This document shows, piece after piece, positions 8,997 through 17,730 of a stretch of 64,000 bases of DNA; the first letter of the stretch is position 1; each line of letters opens with the position of its first letter. The notes beneath the pieces were generated by a model, which did no database searches, had not been told where the DNA came from, and worked only from the letters and a program-made list of their open reading frames with translations. The translations under genes and the position numbers were made by a program. This DNA comes from Alteribacter natronophilus (GTDB lineage Bacteria > Bacillota > Bacilli > Bacillales > Salisediminibacteriaceae). Where the stretch lies: positions 62,001 through 126,000 of the forward strand of contig NZ_VCRO01000005.1 of NCBI RefSeq assembly GCF_006007885.1, given 5' to 3'.

Positions 8997-9228
8997 GGCT
9001 GGGACATGTGGAAAGTGTTTAGATTAGAATCCGAACAAAAAGCTGATAAGCGGATGAAATATTCGCCGACTCCTGCGGGAGGAAAAGCGCAGGTGAGACC
9101 CCGCAGGGCGAAGCACGCGGAGGCTCAGCCGCTTCCCGCGGAAAGCGGCGAATATTTCAGGAGCGATTTACCTGCACCGCTTATTGGCTGTTCGGATTTT
9201 CGTCTGTAAAAATACTTCTGTCCCAGCC
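8997..9228. repeat. 232-bp hairpin repeat, copy A
   Basis: It begins GGCTGGGACA and ends TGTCCCAGCC, a perfect 10-bp terminal inversion. The arms are largely complementary (CCGAACA with TGTTCGG, ATAAGCGG with CCGCTTAT, GAAATATTCGCCG with CGGCGAATATTTC), so the whole element can fold as one long hairpin. Copies of the same length occur inverted at 49,573-49,804 and 60,515-60,746. No clear target duplication is visible. A 67-residue open frame inside is not conserved in copy B. It looks like a MITE-type Bacillaceae repeat. Confidence 0.85.
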
Positions 9229-9369
9229 ACTTTTTTGTTTGCCTGTGCATTCCGGACAGTACAAGCAGAACCCCCTCTCCTCCTTCTTCCTCCCATGACC
9301 AGAGATTCCCCCGTATATTCCGGATTATTTTTCCACATACTAATAATAGAAACAGCTGGAGGTGAGCAG

Positions 9370-9495
9370 ATGGAGAGCAGGAAACGCCTGGTGAAAGAAG
9401 AGCGCAGAACGATGAACAAAGCCCAGGAAGTGGCATTTCTTGGCCAGTTTAAAGCAGCAGACCGGGCAGCAGCCAGGGGACGAAATACAAAATAA
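9370..9495 (+). CDS. yfhE: YfhE-like small protein, 41 aa
   Basis: A start ATG with GGAGGTG (9358-9364) gives 41 residues: a basic N terminus, then KAQEVAFLGQFKAADRAA, which resembles the (T/K)QEV...FKxADRA core of the YfhE family. It lies between yfhF and yfhD, exactly the B. subtilis order, which supports the assignment. Role unknown. Confidence 0.75.
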   Translation: MESRKRLVKEERRTMNKAQEVAFLGQFKAADRAAARGRNTK

Positions 9496-9514
9496 ATGTC
9501 AGGAGGACATACAT

Positions 9515-9688
9515 ATGCCTAAGGAACCGAAACGCCAGCAGGGACGCCAGGAAACACACAATACAGAGGACAACGAGATTGTGGAGTACTCCGAAGAACT
9601 GGCTGACGCAGAAGACAAAAAAGCGATGGCGCGTGCTCAGGCAGCAGACGAGCGTGCCGCCGGAAATGAAAAGCCTGAACAAAAATAA
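9515..9688 (+). CDS. yfhD: YfhD family small protein, 57 aa
   Basis: 57 residues, strongly hydrophilic, with the YfhD signature VEYSEELADAEDKKAMARAQAADER. AGGAGGA lies eight bases before the ATG. It follows yfhE by 19 bases and probably shares its transcript. A long inverted repeat (AGGGTGAAC...GTTCACCCT, 9697-9742) follows and may end the transcript. A spore-related role is suspected for this family but not shown here. Confidence 0.85.
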   Translation: MPKEPKRQQGRQETHNTEDNEIVEYSEELADAEDKKAMARAQAADERAAGNEKPEQK

Positions 9689-9818
9689 AGTCCGGGAGGG
9701 TGAACGGGAAATGAAAAACGTTTCTCATTATGTTCACCCTTTTCCCTTTCCCGCACAATTCTCATTCTGGTCATAACTGGGCAAAAGAGGTATGATGGAA
9801 AGAGAGGGAGGGTTAAAG

Positions 9819-10016
9819 TTGGATGCAACTTTCGTACTTATACCACTTTTAATCATTCTTGGTTTGTTTCTGCTGAATATTTTTACAAGCATCTGGGCCT
9901 ACCGCGATTCCCGGCGGAAGGGAGCAAGTAAGGAATATTCACTGCTCATTCTGCTTGGTACACTGTTTTTCCCGATTATAGGTCTCATCATATACCTGAT
10001 TATCCGCAACGATTAA
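9819..10016 (+). CDS. Small two-helix membrane protein, 65 aa
   Basis: The TTG start is chosen because GGGAGGG lies six bases upstream; the earlier in-frame ATG at 9792 has no ribosome site. Two membrane helices (about residues 4-25 and 43-62) flank a basic loop with AYRDSRRKGASKEYS. That loop resembles the PLDc_N type of small membrane protein (phospholipase D/cardiolipin synthase N-terminal domain), but no catalytic domain follows. Function unknown. Confidence 0.7.
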   Translation: MDATFVLIPLLIILGLFLLNIFTSIWAYRDSRRKGASKEYSLLILLGTLFFPIIGLIIYLIIRND

Positions 10017-10105
10017 CACCGTGAATACAAGAGACGCAGCGTTCAGGAACACCTTGACTACATATCACCCGGCATATGCCGGTACGCGAAAGGAAAGGTG
10101 AAACT

Positions 10106-10978
10106 ATGAAAAGTCTGCCTCAGAGTTTCCTCGGAAAGAAAGTTTATATGGATGGCCGCACCCGCAGCTATACAGTCCGCTATGAGGAGCATATCGCAAA
10201 AAATAAAACGCACGTAATCCTGTTTGAACAGGAGACACCCGTGATCTTTGCCGTCCTTTCAAGCGAAGGGAATTTTCTTGATTCGTTCTATCTTACAGGA
10301 AAAAACAATCAGGCTTCCGCCAACGCCCTCGAACGTTACAAGGAAATGACCGAACGGCGTAAATCACGGCCCATGACCCAGGACGACCTGAGAGATGCCC
10401 TGAAAACCGAACCCAATGCCAAAATGAAAAACGAAAACATTCTCAAACATCTGATTGATGAGCATCTTGAAGATATTAAGCACCAATGGCCTTCAAGGCT
10501 TATACTGATGCAGAAAACAGAAGGCCGGCATGATGAATCCCTCGTCATGCTTGCCCTCCGGGAAGCTCTTCACATGGCAAATGCCCAAAAGTCTTTCAGC
10601 TACCTGACTGCACACAGGCTTGACCAGTCAGTGCCGGAACTCGGGTTCATTATGCACGAGTACCCTGATCTTCTGCCGGAAATCTGTGAGTACTACCTGG
10701 AATACAATGAAGTAAAGATCGTACGCCAACTGCTTCTCAATACGGCAGCTTCCGTACCTCTCGACCAGAAGGAGCTCATTGAAAGTCTCCTCAGTATGGC
10801 CAGCAGGATTGACCATATTCACTATTCCAGCGTATTGAAAAGTGTCCTTTCCGTTCTGTTTAAACGGGTTAAGCAGGACGCAAAAACGTCACCGAAAGCA
10901 TGGCTCACCAGCACAGTGTCCGACCGGAAAACAAGACTCTCCATTGCGGCTGCTCTTAAAAGCCAGAAAACGGGTTAA
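10106..10978 (+). CDS. Unrecognised 290-aa protein
   Basis: Start ATG preceded by AAAGGTGA. The N-terminal 80 residues look like a beta-rich domain (KKVYMDGRTRSYTVRYEEHI). The remaining 200 are helical and contain ESLVMLALREALHM, LLNTAASVPLDQKELIESLL and similar helix pairs that could form HEAT/TPR-like repeats. No signal peptide or catalytic motif was found. It stands alone between the yfhD group and treR (convergent). Confidence 0.75.
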   Translation: MKSLPQSFLGKKVYMDGRTRSYTVRYEEHIAKNKTHVILFEQETPVIFAVLSSEGNFLDSFYLTGKNNQASANALERYKEMTERRKSRPMTQDDLRDALKTEPNAKMKNENILKHLIDEHLEDIKHQWPSRLILMQKTEGRHDESLVMLALREALHMANAQKSFSYLTAHRLDQSVPELGFIMHEYPDLLPEICEYYLEYNEVKIVRQLLLNTAASVPLDQKELIESLLSMASRIDHIHYSSVLKSVLSVLFKRVKQDAKTSPKAWLTSTVSDRKTRLSIAAALKSQKTG

Positions 10979-11056
10979 TGTTTCAGCAGCTAATAGTTGT
11001 GGATTGGAAAGCGTCCGCCTGGAGTGCCGCTATTTAAGTCAATAATCTATGATAAA

Positions 11057-11090
11057 AAGGATGCCCGGGCTGATTGCCCGGGCATCCTTT
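11057..11090 (-). terminator. Terminator of treR
   Basis: A 14-bp stem (AAGGATGCCCGGGC with GCCCGGGCATCCTT) with TGATT as the loop is followed leftwards by TTTTT and rightwards by TTTCTG. It ends treR and probably the convergent 290-aa gene as well. Confidence 0.9.
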
Positions 11091-11094
11091 CTGA

Positions 11095-11811
11095 TTATCC
11101 ATGTGTGCGTCTTGCAAAGTCCACAAACCGGAATTTATCCGGACGGTGCCGGGATTCCGTATACTGAAACAGGCTTGCATCATCGAAGTAAACGTAGTTC
11201 TTAACGACCACGATGTTGGAGAACCCGTCCAGATCGAGAAAGTCACGGTCTTCTGCAGTCGGCTCGATCACCGTAATTTCCTTTTTGGCAAAGCTGATCG
11301 TCATGCCGAGAGTGGATTCAATGTATTCGTAAATAGAATGAGCGCAGATTTCCTCCGTCAGTTCACCGATAAATGCTTCGTTGAAGAAATCCTTGTCCAG
11401 TATTACTTTCTCCCCGTCAATTTCACGGACACGGTGAACCTCCCAGACTTTCCCGCTGCTCTTCATCTGAAGCTGATCCCGGATAAATGAACCAGGCTCG
11501 ATCAGATCGAGCTTTTCAACGTGGGTCTGGTGATTATCACCGATCTTTTTGGCCAGTTCCTTAAAACTGACGAGACCGGAGATGGGAAAATCAAACTTCC
11601 TTGCATCAAGAACGATGGATCCTTTTCCCTGGACTTTCTGGATAAAACCGTTCTGTGAAAGCAGATTCAGGGCTTTACGGATGGTCTCCCTCGAAGTGTC
11701 ATAGGAGGACATCAGTTCATGTTCTGAAGGGAGCTTCGCCTGAGGCTGGTATTCTCCCTGCTGGATCCGATCGGCAATATCCTTATAAATCCTGATAAAC
11801 TTATTCTGCAT
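11095..11811 (-). CDS. treR: Trehalose operon repressor TreR (GntR/HutC)
   Basis: A 238-residue GntR-family repressor. The N-terminal winged helix-turn-helix spans residues 5-70 (LPSEHELMSSYDTSRETIRKAL). The C-terminal UTRA effector domain covers about 90-230 and ends in RFVDFARR, as in TreR proteins. It would release DNA on binding trehalose-6-phosphate. It lies directly downstream of treA (61 bases), so the two form an operon. The operator TGTATATACA is found in the treA promoter, which supports autoregulation. Confidence 0.93.
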   Translation of the reverse strand: MQNKFIRIYKDIADRIQQGEYQPQAKLPSEHELMSSYDTSRETIRKALNLLSQNGFIQKVQGKGSIVLDARKFDFPISGLVSFKELAKKIGDNHQTHVEKLDLIEPGSFIRDQLQMKSSGKVWEVHRVREIDGEKVILDKDFFNEAFIGELTEEICAHSIYEYIESTLGMTISFAKKEITVIEPTAEDRDFLDLDGFSNIVVVKNYVYFDDASLFQYTESRHRPDKFRFVDFARRTHG

Positions 11812-11872
11812 ACAATCACCGCTTTACGAAGATAAGGGCCTGACATTATATGGGTTAATCCTTACCAGTTTA

Positions 11873-13555
11873 TCATGCTTTTTTAAAATGATAAACGACC
11901 GATTCGTAGGGACGAAGGGTGAGTGAATCCGGACTGTCCTGTGAGTCATTGTAATTGGAAATAAGAATACCCGCCTTCATACCACTGACGTCCACTGGGT
12001 TTTCAAAGGATGCTTCTGTTCCGTAGAAATTATTGACTACAAGAAGTTTTTCATCCTCTGTTTCCCGCACGTAGGCAAAGACGTTTTGATCTTCAGGAAG
12101 AAGCAGCTTATAGTTTCCGTGTGTGATGATGTCATATTCTTTTCGAAGGCGAATGAGCTCACGGTAATGATAATACACCGAGTTCCTGTCGGCGAGTGCA
12201 GCTTCAGCATTGATCGTCTTATAGTTTGAAGCAACATTGATCCACGGTGTGCCGTTTGTAAAACCTGCATTTTCCGTATCATCCCACTGTACCGGAGTTC
12301 GGGAATTGTCCCGGGATTTCTGCTTGATGCTCTCCATAAGCTCGTCTTCAGCCACACCTTGTTCACGCTTGATTTTGTAAATGTTGAGCGTTTCCACGTC
12401 ACGGTATTCCCCGATGGAATCAAACTTCGGATCGGTCATGCCGAACTCTTCTCCCTGGTAGATATAAGGGGTACCCTGCATCATGTGAATCGTAGTGGCA
12501 AGCATTTTTGCAGACTCGTTATGGTACTCTGTGTCGTCACCGAAACGGCTCACTACCCGTGGCTGGTCATGATTACACCAGAACAGTGCGTTCCACCCTC
12601 CGCCTTTATGCATTTCTTCCTGCCAGGTGGAGAGAATATTTTTGAGCTGGAGAAAATCAAACGGCGCTGCGGTCCACTTTTCCCCGTTCGGATAGTCCAC
12701 TTTCAGATGGTGAAAGTTAAAGGTCATGGACAGTTCGTTCCGGTCCGGCCGGGTATATTTTATACAGTTGTCAATCGTTGTTGAGCTCATTTCACCTACA
12801 GTGAGCACGTCGTACTTCGAAAATACTTCGCGGTTCATTTCCTGCATAAACTCATGAACACGGGGACCGTCTGTATAAAATTTCCTTCCATCCCCCGGCG
12901 GGACAGAGCCGTCATCGTCCGGGAAGTCCTGGTCTTTTGAGATCAGGTTGATAACATCAAGACGGAAGCCGTCTACACCTTTATCGAACCAGAAGCGCAT
13001 CATGTCATACACGCGCTCACGGACTTCTTCGTTTTCCCAGTTCAGATCCGCCTGGGTCACATCAAACAGGTGAAGATAGTACTGGCCGGTGGCTTCGTCG
13101 TACTGCCACGCATTCCCGCCAAACTTGGACTGCCAGTTGGTCGGTTCGGCGCCGTCGACCGGGTCTTTCCAGATGTAATAGTTCCGCTTCGGACTTTCCT
13201 TTGAGGACGCAGACTCCTGGAACCACTCATGCTCGGTGGACGTGTGGTTCACAACGATGTCCATAATAATTTTCAGACCGCGTTTGTGTGCTTCATTCAG
13301 AAGACGGTCGAAATCCTCCATCGTCCCGTACTCTTCGTGGATACTGAAGTAGTCACTGATATCGTAACCGTTGTCTTTCTGAGGTGATTTGTAGATTGGA
13401 GTAAGCCAGATCACGTCCACACCCAGATCCTTTAAGTAATCAAGCTTCTGAATAATCCCGTCTATGTCACCGACACCATTTCCCATTGTATCGTTGAAAC
13501 TCTTCGGATAAATCTGATATACGACGCTTTTCCGCCACCATTCATTCATCTGCAT
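11873..13555 (-). CDS. treA: Trehalose-6-phosphate hydrolase TreA/TreC
   Basis: A 560-residue GH13 enzyme that splits trehalose-6-P into glucose and glucose-6-P in the cytosol. GH13 blocks are visible: DIVVNHTS (region I), DGFRLDVINLISKD with the nucleophile Asp (region II), TVGEMSS with the acid Glu (region III) and FWCNHDQPR (region IV). KVDYPNGEKW and SKFGGNAWQYDE are typical of TreA rather than oligo-1,6-glucosidase. The ATG at 13,555 is chosen because GGAGGT lies seven bases upstream. No trehalose PTS permease gene (treP) is in the window, so uptake must be encoded elsewhere. Confidence 0.94.
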   Translation of the reverse strand: MQMNEWWRKSVVYQIYPKSFNDTMGNGVGDIDGIIQKLDYLKDLGVDVIWLTPIYKSPQKDNGYDISDYFSIHEEYGTMEDFDRLLNEAHKRGLKIIMDIVVNHTSTEHEWFQESASSKESPKRNYYIWKDPVDGAEPTNWQSKFGGNAWQYDEATGQYYLHLFDVTQADLNWENEEVRERVYDMMRFWFDKGVDGFRLDVINLISKDQDFPDDDGSVPPGDGRKFYTDGPRVHEFMQEMNREVFSKYDVLTVGEMSSTTIDNCIKYTRPDRNELSMTFNFHHLKVDYPNGEKWTAAPFDFLQLKNILSTWQEEMHKGGGWNALFWCNHDQPRVVSRFGDDTEYHNESAKMLATTIHMMQGTPYIYQGEEFGMTDPKFDSIGEYRDVETLNIYKIKREQGVAEDELMESIKQKSRDNSRTPVQWDDTENAGFTNGTPWINVASNYKTINAEAALADRNSVYYHYRELIRLRKEYDIITHGNYKLLLPEDQNVFAYVRETEDEKLLVVNNFYGTEASFENPVDVSGMKAGILISNYNDSQDSPDSLTLRPYESVVYHFKKA

Positions 13556-13651
13556 CGGATAAACCTCCAGAATTTTGTCTCTTTCAATCTTCCCCCAAAA
13601 ACCCCTGGTTGAAACCGCATTCCCCGGATTTGAGGATGTGTCTCGAGTAGA

Positions 13652-13680
13652 ATTATAACTTGTATATACATGGTGGTCAA
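13652..13680 (-). promoter_or_regulatory. treA promoter with TreR operator in the spacer
   Basis: Leftward TTGACC (13,675-13,680) and TATAAT (13,652-13,657) are exactly 17 bases apart. The palindrome TGTATATACA (13,661-13,670) fills the spacer and matches the core of the TreR operator known from B. subtilis. Repressor bound there would directly block RNA polymerase. Transcription would start about 90 bases before the treA ATG. Confidence 0.85.
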
Positions 13681-13723
13681 CCTGCTGAACGGGCCGCATA
13701 CACCGTTGGATGCGCACGGAAAA

Positions 13724-13746
13724 AAAGGCCCGGATTAAAAATCCGG
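13724..13746 (-). terminator. Terminator of FixH-like lipoprotein gene
   Basis: The leftward stem CCGGATT/AATCCGG with a short loop is followed by GCC and seven T residues. Confidence 0.75.
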
Positions 13747-13762
13747 AACCTCGTAAATGATC

Positions 13763-14512
13763 TTATTGTGTTTCCAGGCCTTCCTGGCCGACTTCAACAG
13801 TGTCACGGAGTTCTTCGCTGACGTCCTCTTTTTCCATATCTATAATCACCTCGTACTCCCCTGGTTCAGGAAACGCATATTCAGCCTGGTACTCACCGGG
13901 CTCCATTTCCTGTGCATCAACCGAGCCGGAGTGACCTTCATCTCCCTCAATCCTGAAGCTGACATCAGCATCTTCCCACGGTTCGTCTTCCCAGTTAATC
14001 TGCACTGTAAGTACTGCCGGTTCAGCTGCCCCAAGCTCATCCTGGACTCCGAAAGAAACGAACATTTCAGGTGGAAGATCCTTGGCTTCACTGTCTTCTC
14101 CCTGATTGATCGTAATTGCCCCCACCTCAATTTCCGAGATGGTGGCCGTGGTTCTGCCGTTAACCTCTGCCCGGGACTGAACGTAGAAGAACCCGGTATT
14201 TTCGAAGATGTGCATTTTTTCATACATGCCATCCCCTACCGGTTCAGCTTCAAGGACTTCAGCTGAAGGACTATTGCCGTGCTGCCAGACTTCAAAAGTA
14301 ACTTCATCTGCCTGTTCCACGGGCTCGCCTCCCCGAGTCAGCCTGACGAGGAGCGGCACTTCATTTCCAGCCTCCTGCCGGGGTTCAAAAAGGACCTGAA
14401 TGGTGACAGGCGGTTCATGCTCTTCAGCCGCATTTTCCTGCTGATTGAGACATCCCCCTGTCAGGATGGAAACAGCCAGAATCACCGCCGGAAGCACTGT
14501 TTTTTGGAGCAT
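13763..14512 (-). CDS. FixH/YtkA-like secreted lipoprotein
   Basis: A 249-residue lipoprotein. The ATG at 14,512 (GGGGGAA, seven bases upstream) gives a clean lipoprotein signal peptide with lipobox LTGGC. Two copies of a YtkA/FixH-like beta-sandwich follow (about 35-120 and 140-235). Each has a 'PLLVRLTRGGEPVEQADEV'-type strand pattern and ends in GMYEKMHIF or GEYQAEYAF. The protein is very acidic, as expected for an extracellular protein of a halophile or alkaliphile. Role at the membrane unknown; related domains occur near copper and cytochrome oxidase assembly genes. Confidence 0.85.
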   Translation of the reverse strand: MLQKTVLPAVILAVSILTGGCLNQQENAAEEHEPPVTIQVLFEPRQEAGNEVPLLVRLTRGGEPVEQADEVTFEVWQHGNSPSAEVLEAEPVGDGMYEKMHIFENTGFFYVQSRAEVNGRTTATISEIEVGAITINQGEDSEAKDLPPEMFVSFGVQDELGAAEPAVLTVQINWEDEPWEDADVSFRIEGDEGHSGSVDAQEMEPGEYQAEYAFPEPGEYEVIIDMEKEDVSEELRDTVEVGQEGLETQ

Positions 14513-14657
14513 TTCACAATTCCCCCATACGTAAATGCTTCCCTTCACTGATTTCCTGCATCTGCCTCTAACGGAAAGCATTTCTTTTTACTAAGTTTAC
14601 CCATGATTACCCTGTGCGACACATACTGCTGTCTGCCTGCGAAGTATCCGGAAGGAA

Positions 14658-16064
14658 CTATTTCCCTTCCTTAAGGACAAACGAGGAAACTACTTCCACC
14701 TGTGCCGTCTGTGGAAACATATCTACAGGCTGAAGCTGTTCCAGCCGGTAGCCTCCTTTAACAAGGACATTAGTATTTTTTGCAAGTGTGGACGGATTAC
14801 ACGAAACATATACGATACGTTTTGGCTTAACCCGTCTGATCGTTTCCAGAAGCGAATCATCGAGGCCGCTTCTCGGAGGATCGACAACGAGGACATCGGG
14901 TGTCCAGCCTTCCTTTTCCCACTGCGGCAGCCATTTCTCTGCTTTTCCTGTTTCATAAACCGCATTTACCCCAAGGCGTTCCGCATTTTTCCGGGCGTCT
15001 CTGATTGAGTCTTCAATCACGTCCATGCCCCTGATCTCCCCCGCTCCGTCAGCGAGCCAGAGTCCAATCGTCCCGACCCCGCAGTAGGCATCGGCCACTT
15101 TTTCCGTGCCTGAAAGGCGGGCAGCTTCTTTCGCCATATTGTACAGCTTTTCTGTCTGAACCGGATTAAGCTGGAAAAAGGCCCTCGCAGACAGGTCGAA
15201 GCTCAGATCTCCAAGCTCTTCACGGATTTTTTCCTTTCCTGCGATTACCCGGGTCTCGTCCCCGAAAATGAGCGATGTTTTTCTGCTGTTGATATTGTGC
15301 ACCACCGATTCAACAAAAGGAAGCCGCTCCTTTACACGCTCGAGAATCAGTTCTTCTTTTGGAAGATCCTTAGTAGCAGTTACCAGGACAAGCTGCACCT
15401 CGCCTGTTTCAAACCCTGCACGGGTCACGATGGTCCGCACAACTCCCTGGCGCTTTTTCTCATTGTATGCCGGGATATTAAGCTGTTCGAGAATCTCTTT
15501 TACCGTCCGTGTCACTTCATCGGTTTTCGGATGCTGCACAATACATTCGGGAATATCAATGAGTCTGTGGCTGTCCGTCTGATACAGACCGACTATCAAC
15601 TTGCCGTCGTCATTACCTGCCTGCATCTGACTCTTGTTTCTGTATCGCCACGGATCCTTCATGCCAACAGTCTGTTTAAGTTCAACCCGGCCGAAGCTGA
15701 CCTTTGTATAACGTTCAAATGCCTGGCGCACCACATCGCGTTTTTCACGCAGCTGCCCTTCATAGGAAAAATGCTGGAGCTGACATCCGCCGCAGTGATC
15801 ATAATACGGGCACGGAGCCTCAACGCGGTCCGGCGAGGCTTTCCGGATTTTCCGCACACGTCCTTCGGCAAACTTTCTGTGCACCTTAGTGACCTCACAC
15901 ACAATCTCCTCGCCCGGCAGTGCCCCCCTTACAAAGACAACCTGCCTCTTATAATAGCCGACACCTTCTCCGTCGATCCCCATCCGTTTGATGGTGAGGG
16001 GAAATCGTTGTCCTTTTGTCATTGTCACCTGTGAAGGTTTATCTTTACTATGCTGTTTCTTCAT
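14658..16064 (-). CDS. rlmD: 23S rRNA (uracil-C5)-methyltransferase, RlmD/TrmA family
   Basis: A 468-residue SAM-dependent RNA m5U methyltransferase. An N-terminal TRAM domain (about 15-75) is followed by the iron-sulfur cysteines of [14 protein letters not shown]. The SAM fold includes [12 protein letters not shown], and the catalytic motifs are DPPRSGLD and [11 protein letters not shown] (nucleophilic Cys). It corresponds by position to B. subtilis yfjO, next to the alkA-like yfjP. The exact target uridine cannot be told from sequence. It is downstream of alkA on the same strand (18-base gap). Confidence 0.92.
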   Translation of the reverse strand: MKKQHSKDKPSQVTMTKGQRFPLTIKRMGIDGEGVGYYKRQVVFVRGALPGEEIVCEVTKVHRKFAEGRVRKIRKASPDRVEAPCPYYDHCGGCQLQHFSYEGQLREKRDVVRQAFERYTKVSFGRVELKQTVGMKDPWRYRNKSQMQAGNDDGKLIVGLYQTDSHRLIDIPECIVQHPKTDEVTRTVKEILEQLNIPAYNEKKRQGVVRTIVTRAGFETGEVQLVLVTATKDLPKEELILERVKERLPFVESVVHNINSRKTSLIFGDETRVIAGKEKIREELGDLSFDLSARAFFQLNPVQTEKLYNMAKEAARLSGTEKVADAYCGVGTIGLWLADGAGEIRGMDVIEDSIRDARKNAERLGVNAVYETGKAEKWLPQWEKEGWTPDVLVVDPPRSGLDDSLLETIRRVKPKRIVYVSCNPSTLAKNTNVLVKGGYRLEQLQPVDMFPQTAQVEVVSSFVLKEGK

Positions 16065-16082
16065 TCGTCTGTTCTCCTCCGT

Positions 16083-16961
16083 TTAAGATGGACCGTTACC
16101 GAGACTGTTCCACAAGTAAAGTGTCGCGTAGCTTCTGTAAGGTGCCCACCTGGCAGATGTTTCTTCCATATATGAGATGCCCGGCTTTTCCCCGAGGCCG
16201 TGTTCTTTTTTCAGTGCGTTCTGGACTCCGATGTCACCAACAGGAAACAGGTCCTGGCGGCCGAGCCCGAACATCATGAAGTTTTCGGCAGTCCATCGCC
16301 CGATGCCTCTCCTCTTTGTAAGAAGCCCTTCGATTTCACTGTCTGTAAGCAGATGGAAAGTTTCGGGATCCGCCCCTCCGCCTGCAATCCATTTCGCTGT
16401 GTCAATGATATATTCCGCCTTTCTCGTGCTGAACTGCATTGATCTGAGTTCATCTACACCAATGCGGCTCACCGACTCCGGTGACGGAAAAAACCACAGC
16501 CCGTCCTGTTCCGTACCAAATGCCTCTACAAAACGGTTCGTGAGAGTTGCGGCAAAAGCCATATTCAGCTGCTGGTGAATGATCGTTTTGATCAGACTCC
16601 CAAAAAGCTGTGCGTCACGGATAAAAGGAACACCGTAATTTTCCCTCACGGTCTCTTCCAGGCCGTTTAAGGAAAGGTGCTCTGCGATCCTCGCCAGTGG
16701 AGCATCAAACTGCATAATACCGGTCACCTGCTCCAGCAGTCTTCCTTCTTCGTGCTGCTCGACTTCGGCCGAGAGCAGGAATTCCGGCCGGTCGGTTGTC
16801 CCTGCTGCCGTGACCGTTACCACTGCAGGTCTCCCGTTAAATAGAATGCCCAGTCTGAGCGACCGCCTGTCCATTTCCGGCTCTGCCCACGGGTCCGGGG
16901 CCAGACGTCTGAGAGCCTGGTCAAAATTGTAAGGTCCATCCAGCTTTATCTTTCTTTCCAC
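16083..16961 (-). CDS. alkA: DNA-3-methyladenine glycosylase II (AlkA type)
   Basis: A 292-residue HhH-GPD base-excision glycosylase that removes alkylated purines. The core has IKTIIHQQLNMAFAATL (about 125-140). The helix-hairpin-helix is LTKRRGIGRWTAENFMMFGLGR, followed by FPVGDIGVQ, where the aspartate is the catalytic residue. GTG start with AAAGGCGGG upstream. It forms an operon with the downstream rRNA methyltransferase gene, as yfjP-yfjO does in B. subtilis. Confidence 0.92.
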   Translation of the reverse strand: MERKIKLDGPYNFDQALRRLAPDPWAEPEMDRRSLRLGILFNGRPAVVTVTAAGTTDRPEFLLSAEVEQHEEGRLLEQVTGIMQFDAPLARIAEHLSLNGLEETVRENYGVPFIRDAQLFGSLIKTIIHQQLNMAFAATLTNRFVEAFGTEQDGLWFFPSPESVSRIGVDELRSMQFSTRKAEYIIDTAKWIAGGGADPETFHLLTDSEIEGLLTKRRGIGRWTAENFMMFGLGRQDLFPVGDIGVQNALKKEHGLGEKPGISYMEETSARWAPYRSYATLYLWNSLGNGPS

Positions 16962-17244
16962 CGAAATCCCGCCTTTCCTGCGCTTCCCACATCATAACAT
17001 ATCCCGGCTTCCTTAACTTGCCACCCCGCATCAGGCCTCATGTTTGTTACACTCGTATGGAGAGAAAATCACGGCACTGTTCCAGGACGGAAATAAAAAG
17101 AAGAGCCGCTTTTCCGCAGGCTCCAGAACGCTTTATGGATAAGCATGAACCATATAGGGACCAGAACAGGTGAAAGCCCGTTCTCCATTATAAACCGTCT
17201 GGATCGGGGCAAAACAGGGCCATTATAAAAGGGAGAGGTTTTTT

Positions 17245-17610
17245 GTGTCAATTGCAACAGACGTAGCATCCTTGAAAATTATGGCAGACATCTATCAGAG
17301 AAAAAGTCTGTCCGACATCCTTCAAAAAACAGTAGACAGCCTGCATGAGCATGTTTCCTACATTGACTGGGCAGGCATTTACTTCGTGGAAAACGTTGAT
17401 GAAGCCCGCCTTATGGCTGCTTCCGATGAAGAGACGGATCTCAGCTGGGAATCCAACGCCGAGCTGAAGTTTCCACTTGAAGACGCAGAGAAAAACATAC
17501 TCGGCGTGCTTGTTGTTAAAAGTCGCGAAGCGATCTGCTTCGACGTGACTGATGTTTCCACCCTTGAGGAAATTGCAGCAGGCCTTGCTGAAATCAGTTT
17601 CTCCAACTGA
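17245..17610 (+). CDS. GAF-domain protein, 121 aa
   Basis: A single GAF-like domain: helix (SLSDILQKTVDSLHEHV), strand (DWAGIYFVE), FPLEDAEKNILGVLVVKS, then the final helix (VSTLEEIAAGLAEI). It resembles free-methionine-(R)-sulfoxide reductase proteins in fold but has only one cysteine and lacks their catalytic cysteine set, so a sensor or binding role is more likely. GTG start with GGGAGAGG upstream. It is a single gene with its own terminator. Confidence 0.8.
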   Translation: MSIATDVASLKIMADIYQRKSLSDILQKTVDSLHEHVSYIDWAGIYFVENVDEARLMAASDEETDLSWESNAELKFPLEDAEKNILGVLVVKSREAICFDVTDVSTLEEIAAGLAEISFSN

Positions 17611-17622
17611 AAAACGGGTAAA

Positions 17623-17661
17623 AAAACCGGCAGCTAACCTTTTCGGATGGCTGCCGGTTTT
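17623..17661 (+). terminator. Terminator of GAF gene
   Basis: A 12-bp stem (AAAACCGGCAGC with GCTGCCGGTTTT) with a 15-base loop. The T tract is part of the stem. Confidence 0.8.
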
Positions 17662-17672
17662 GTGTTTCGCAT

Positions 17673-17703
17673 GCTGTTATTCCACTGCATGGGGACGCTT
17701 TCC
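17673..17703. repeat. Partial copy of the TTATTCC(A/G)CTGCAGG repeat
   Basis: The segment TTATTCCACTGCA and then GGGGACGCTTT matches the right half of the repeats at 27,654-27,704 and 31,182-31,232. All three lie directly 3' of a leftward gene (here pdaA). Confidence 0.55.
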
Positions 17704-17730
17704 GCCGGCAGGGTCTTCAGCCCCCAACTC

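Noticed and set aside
9006-9209. 67-aa and 64-aa open frames conserved in repeat copies A and C
   Set aside because: Copy B carries a stop and an indel in the frame, and no ribosome site exists; the similarity follows from the DNA repeat itself.
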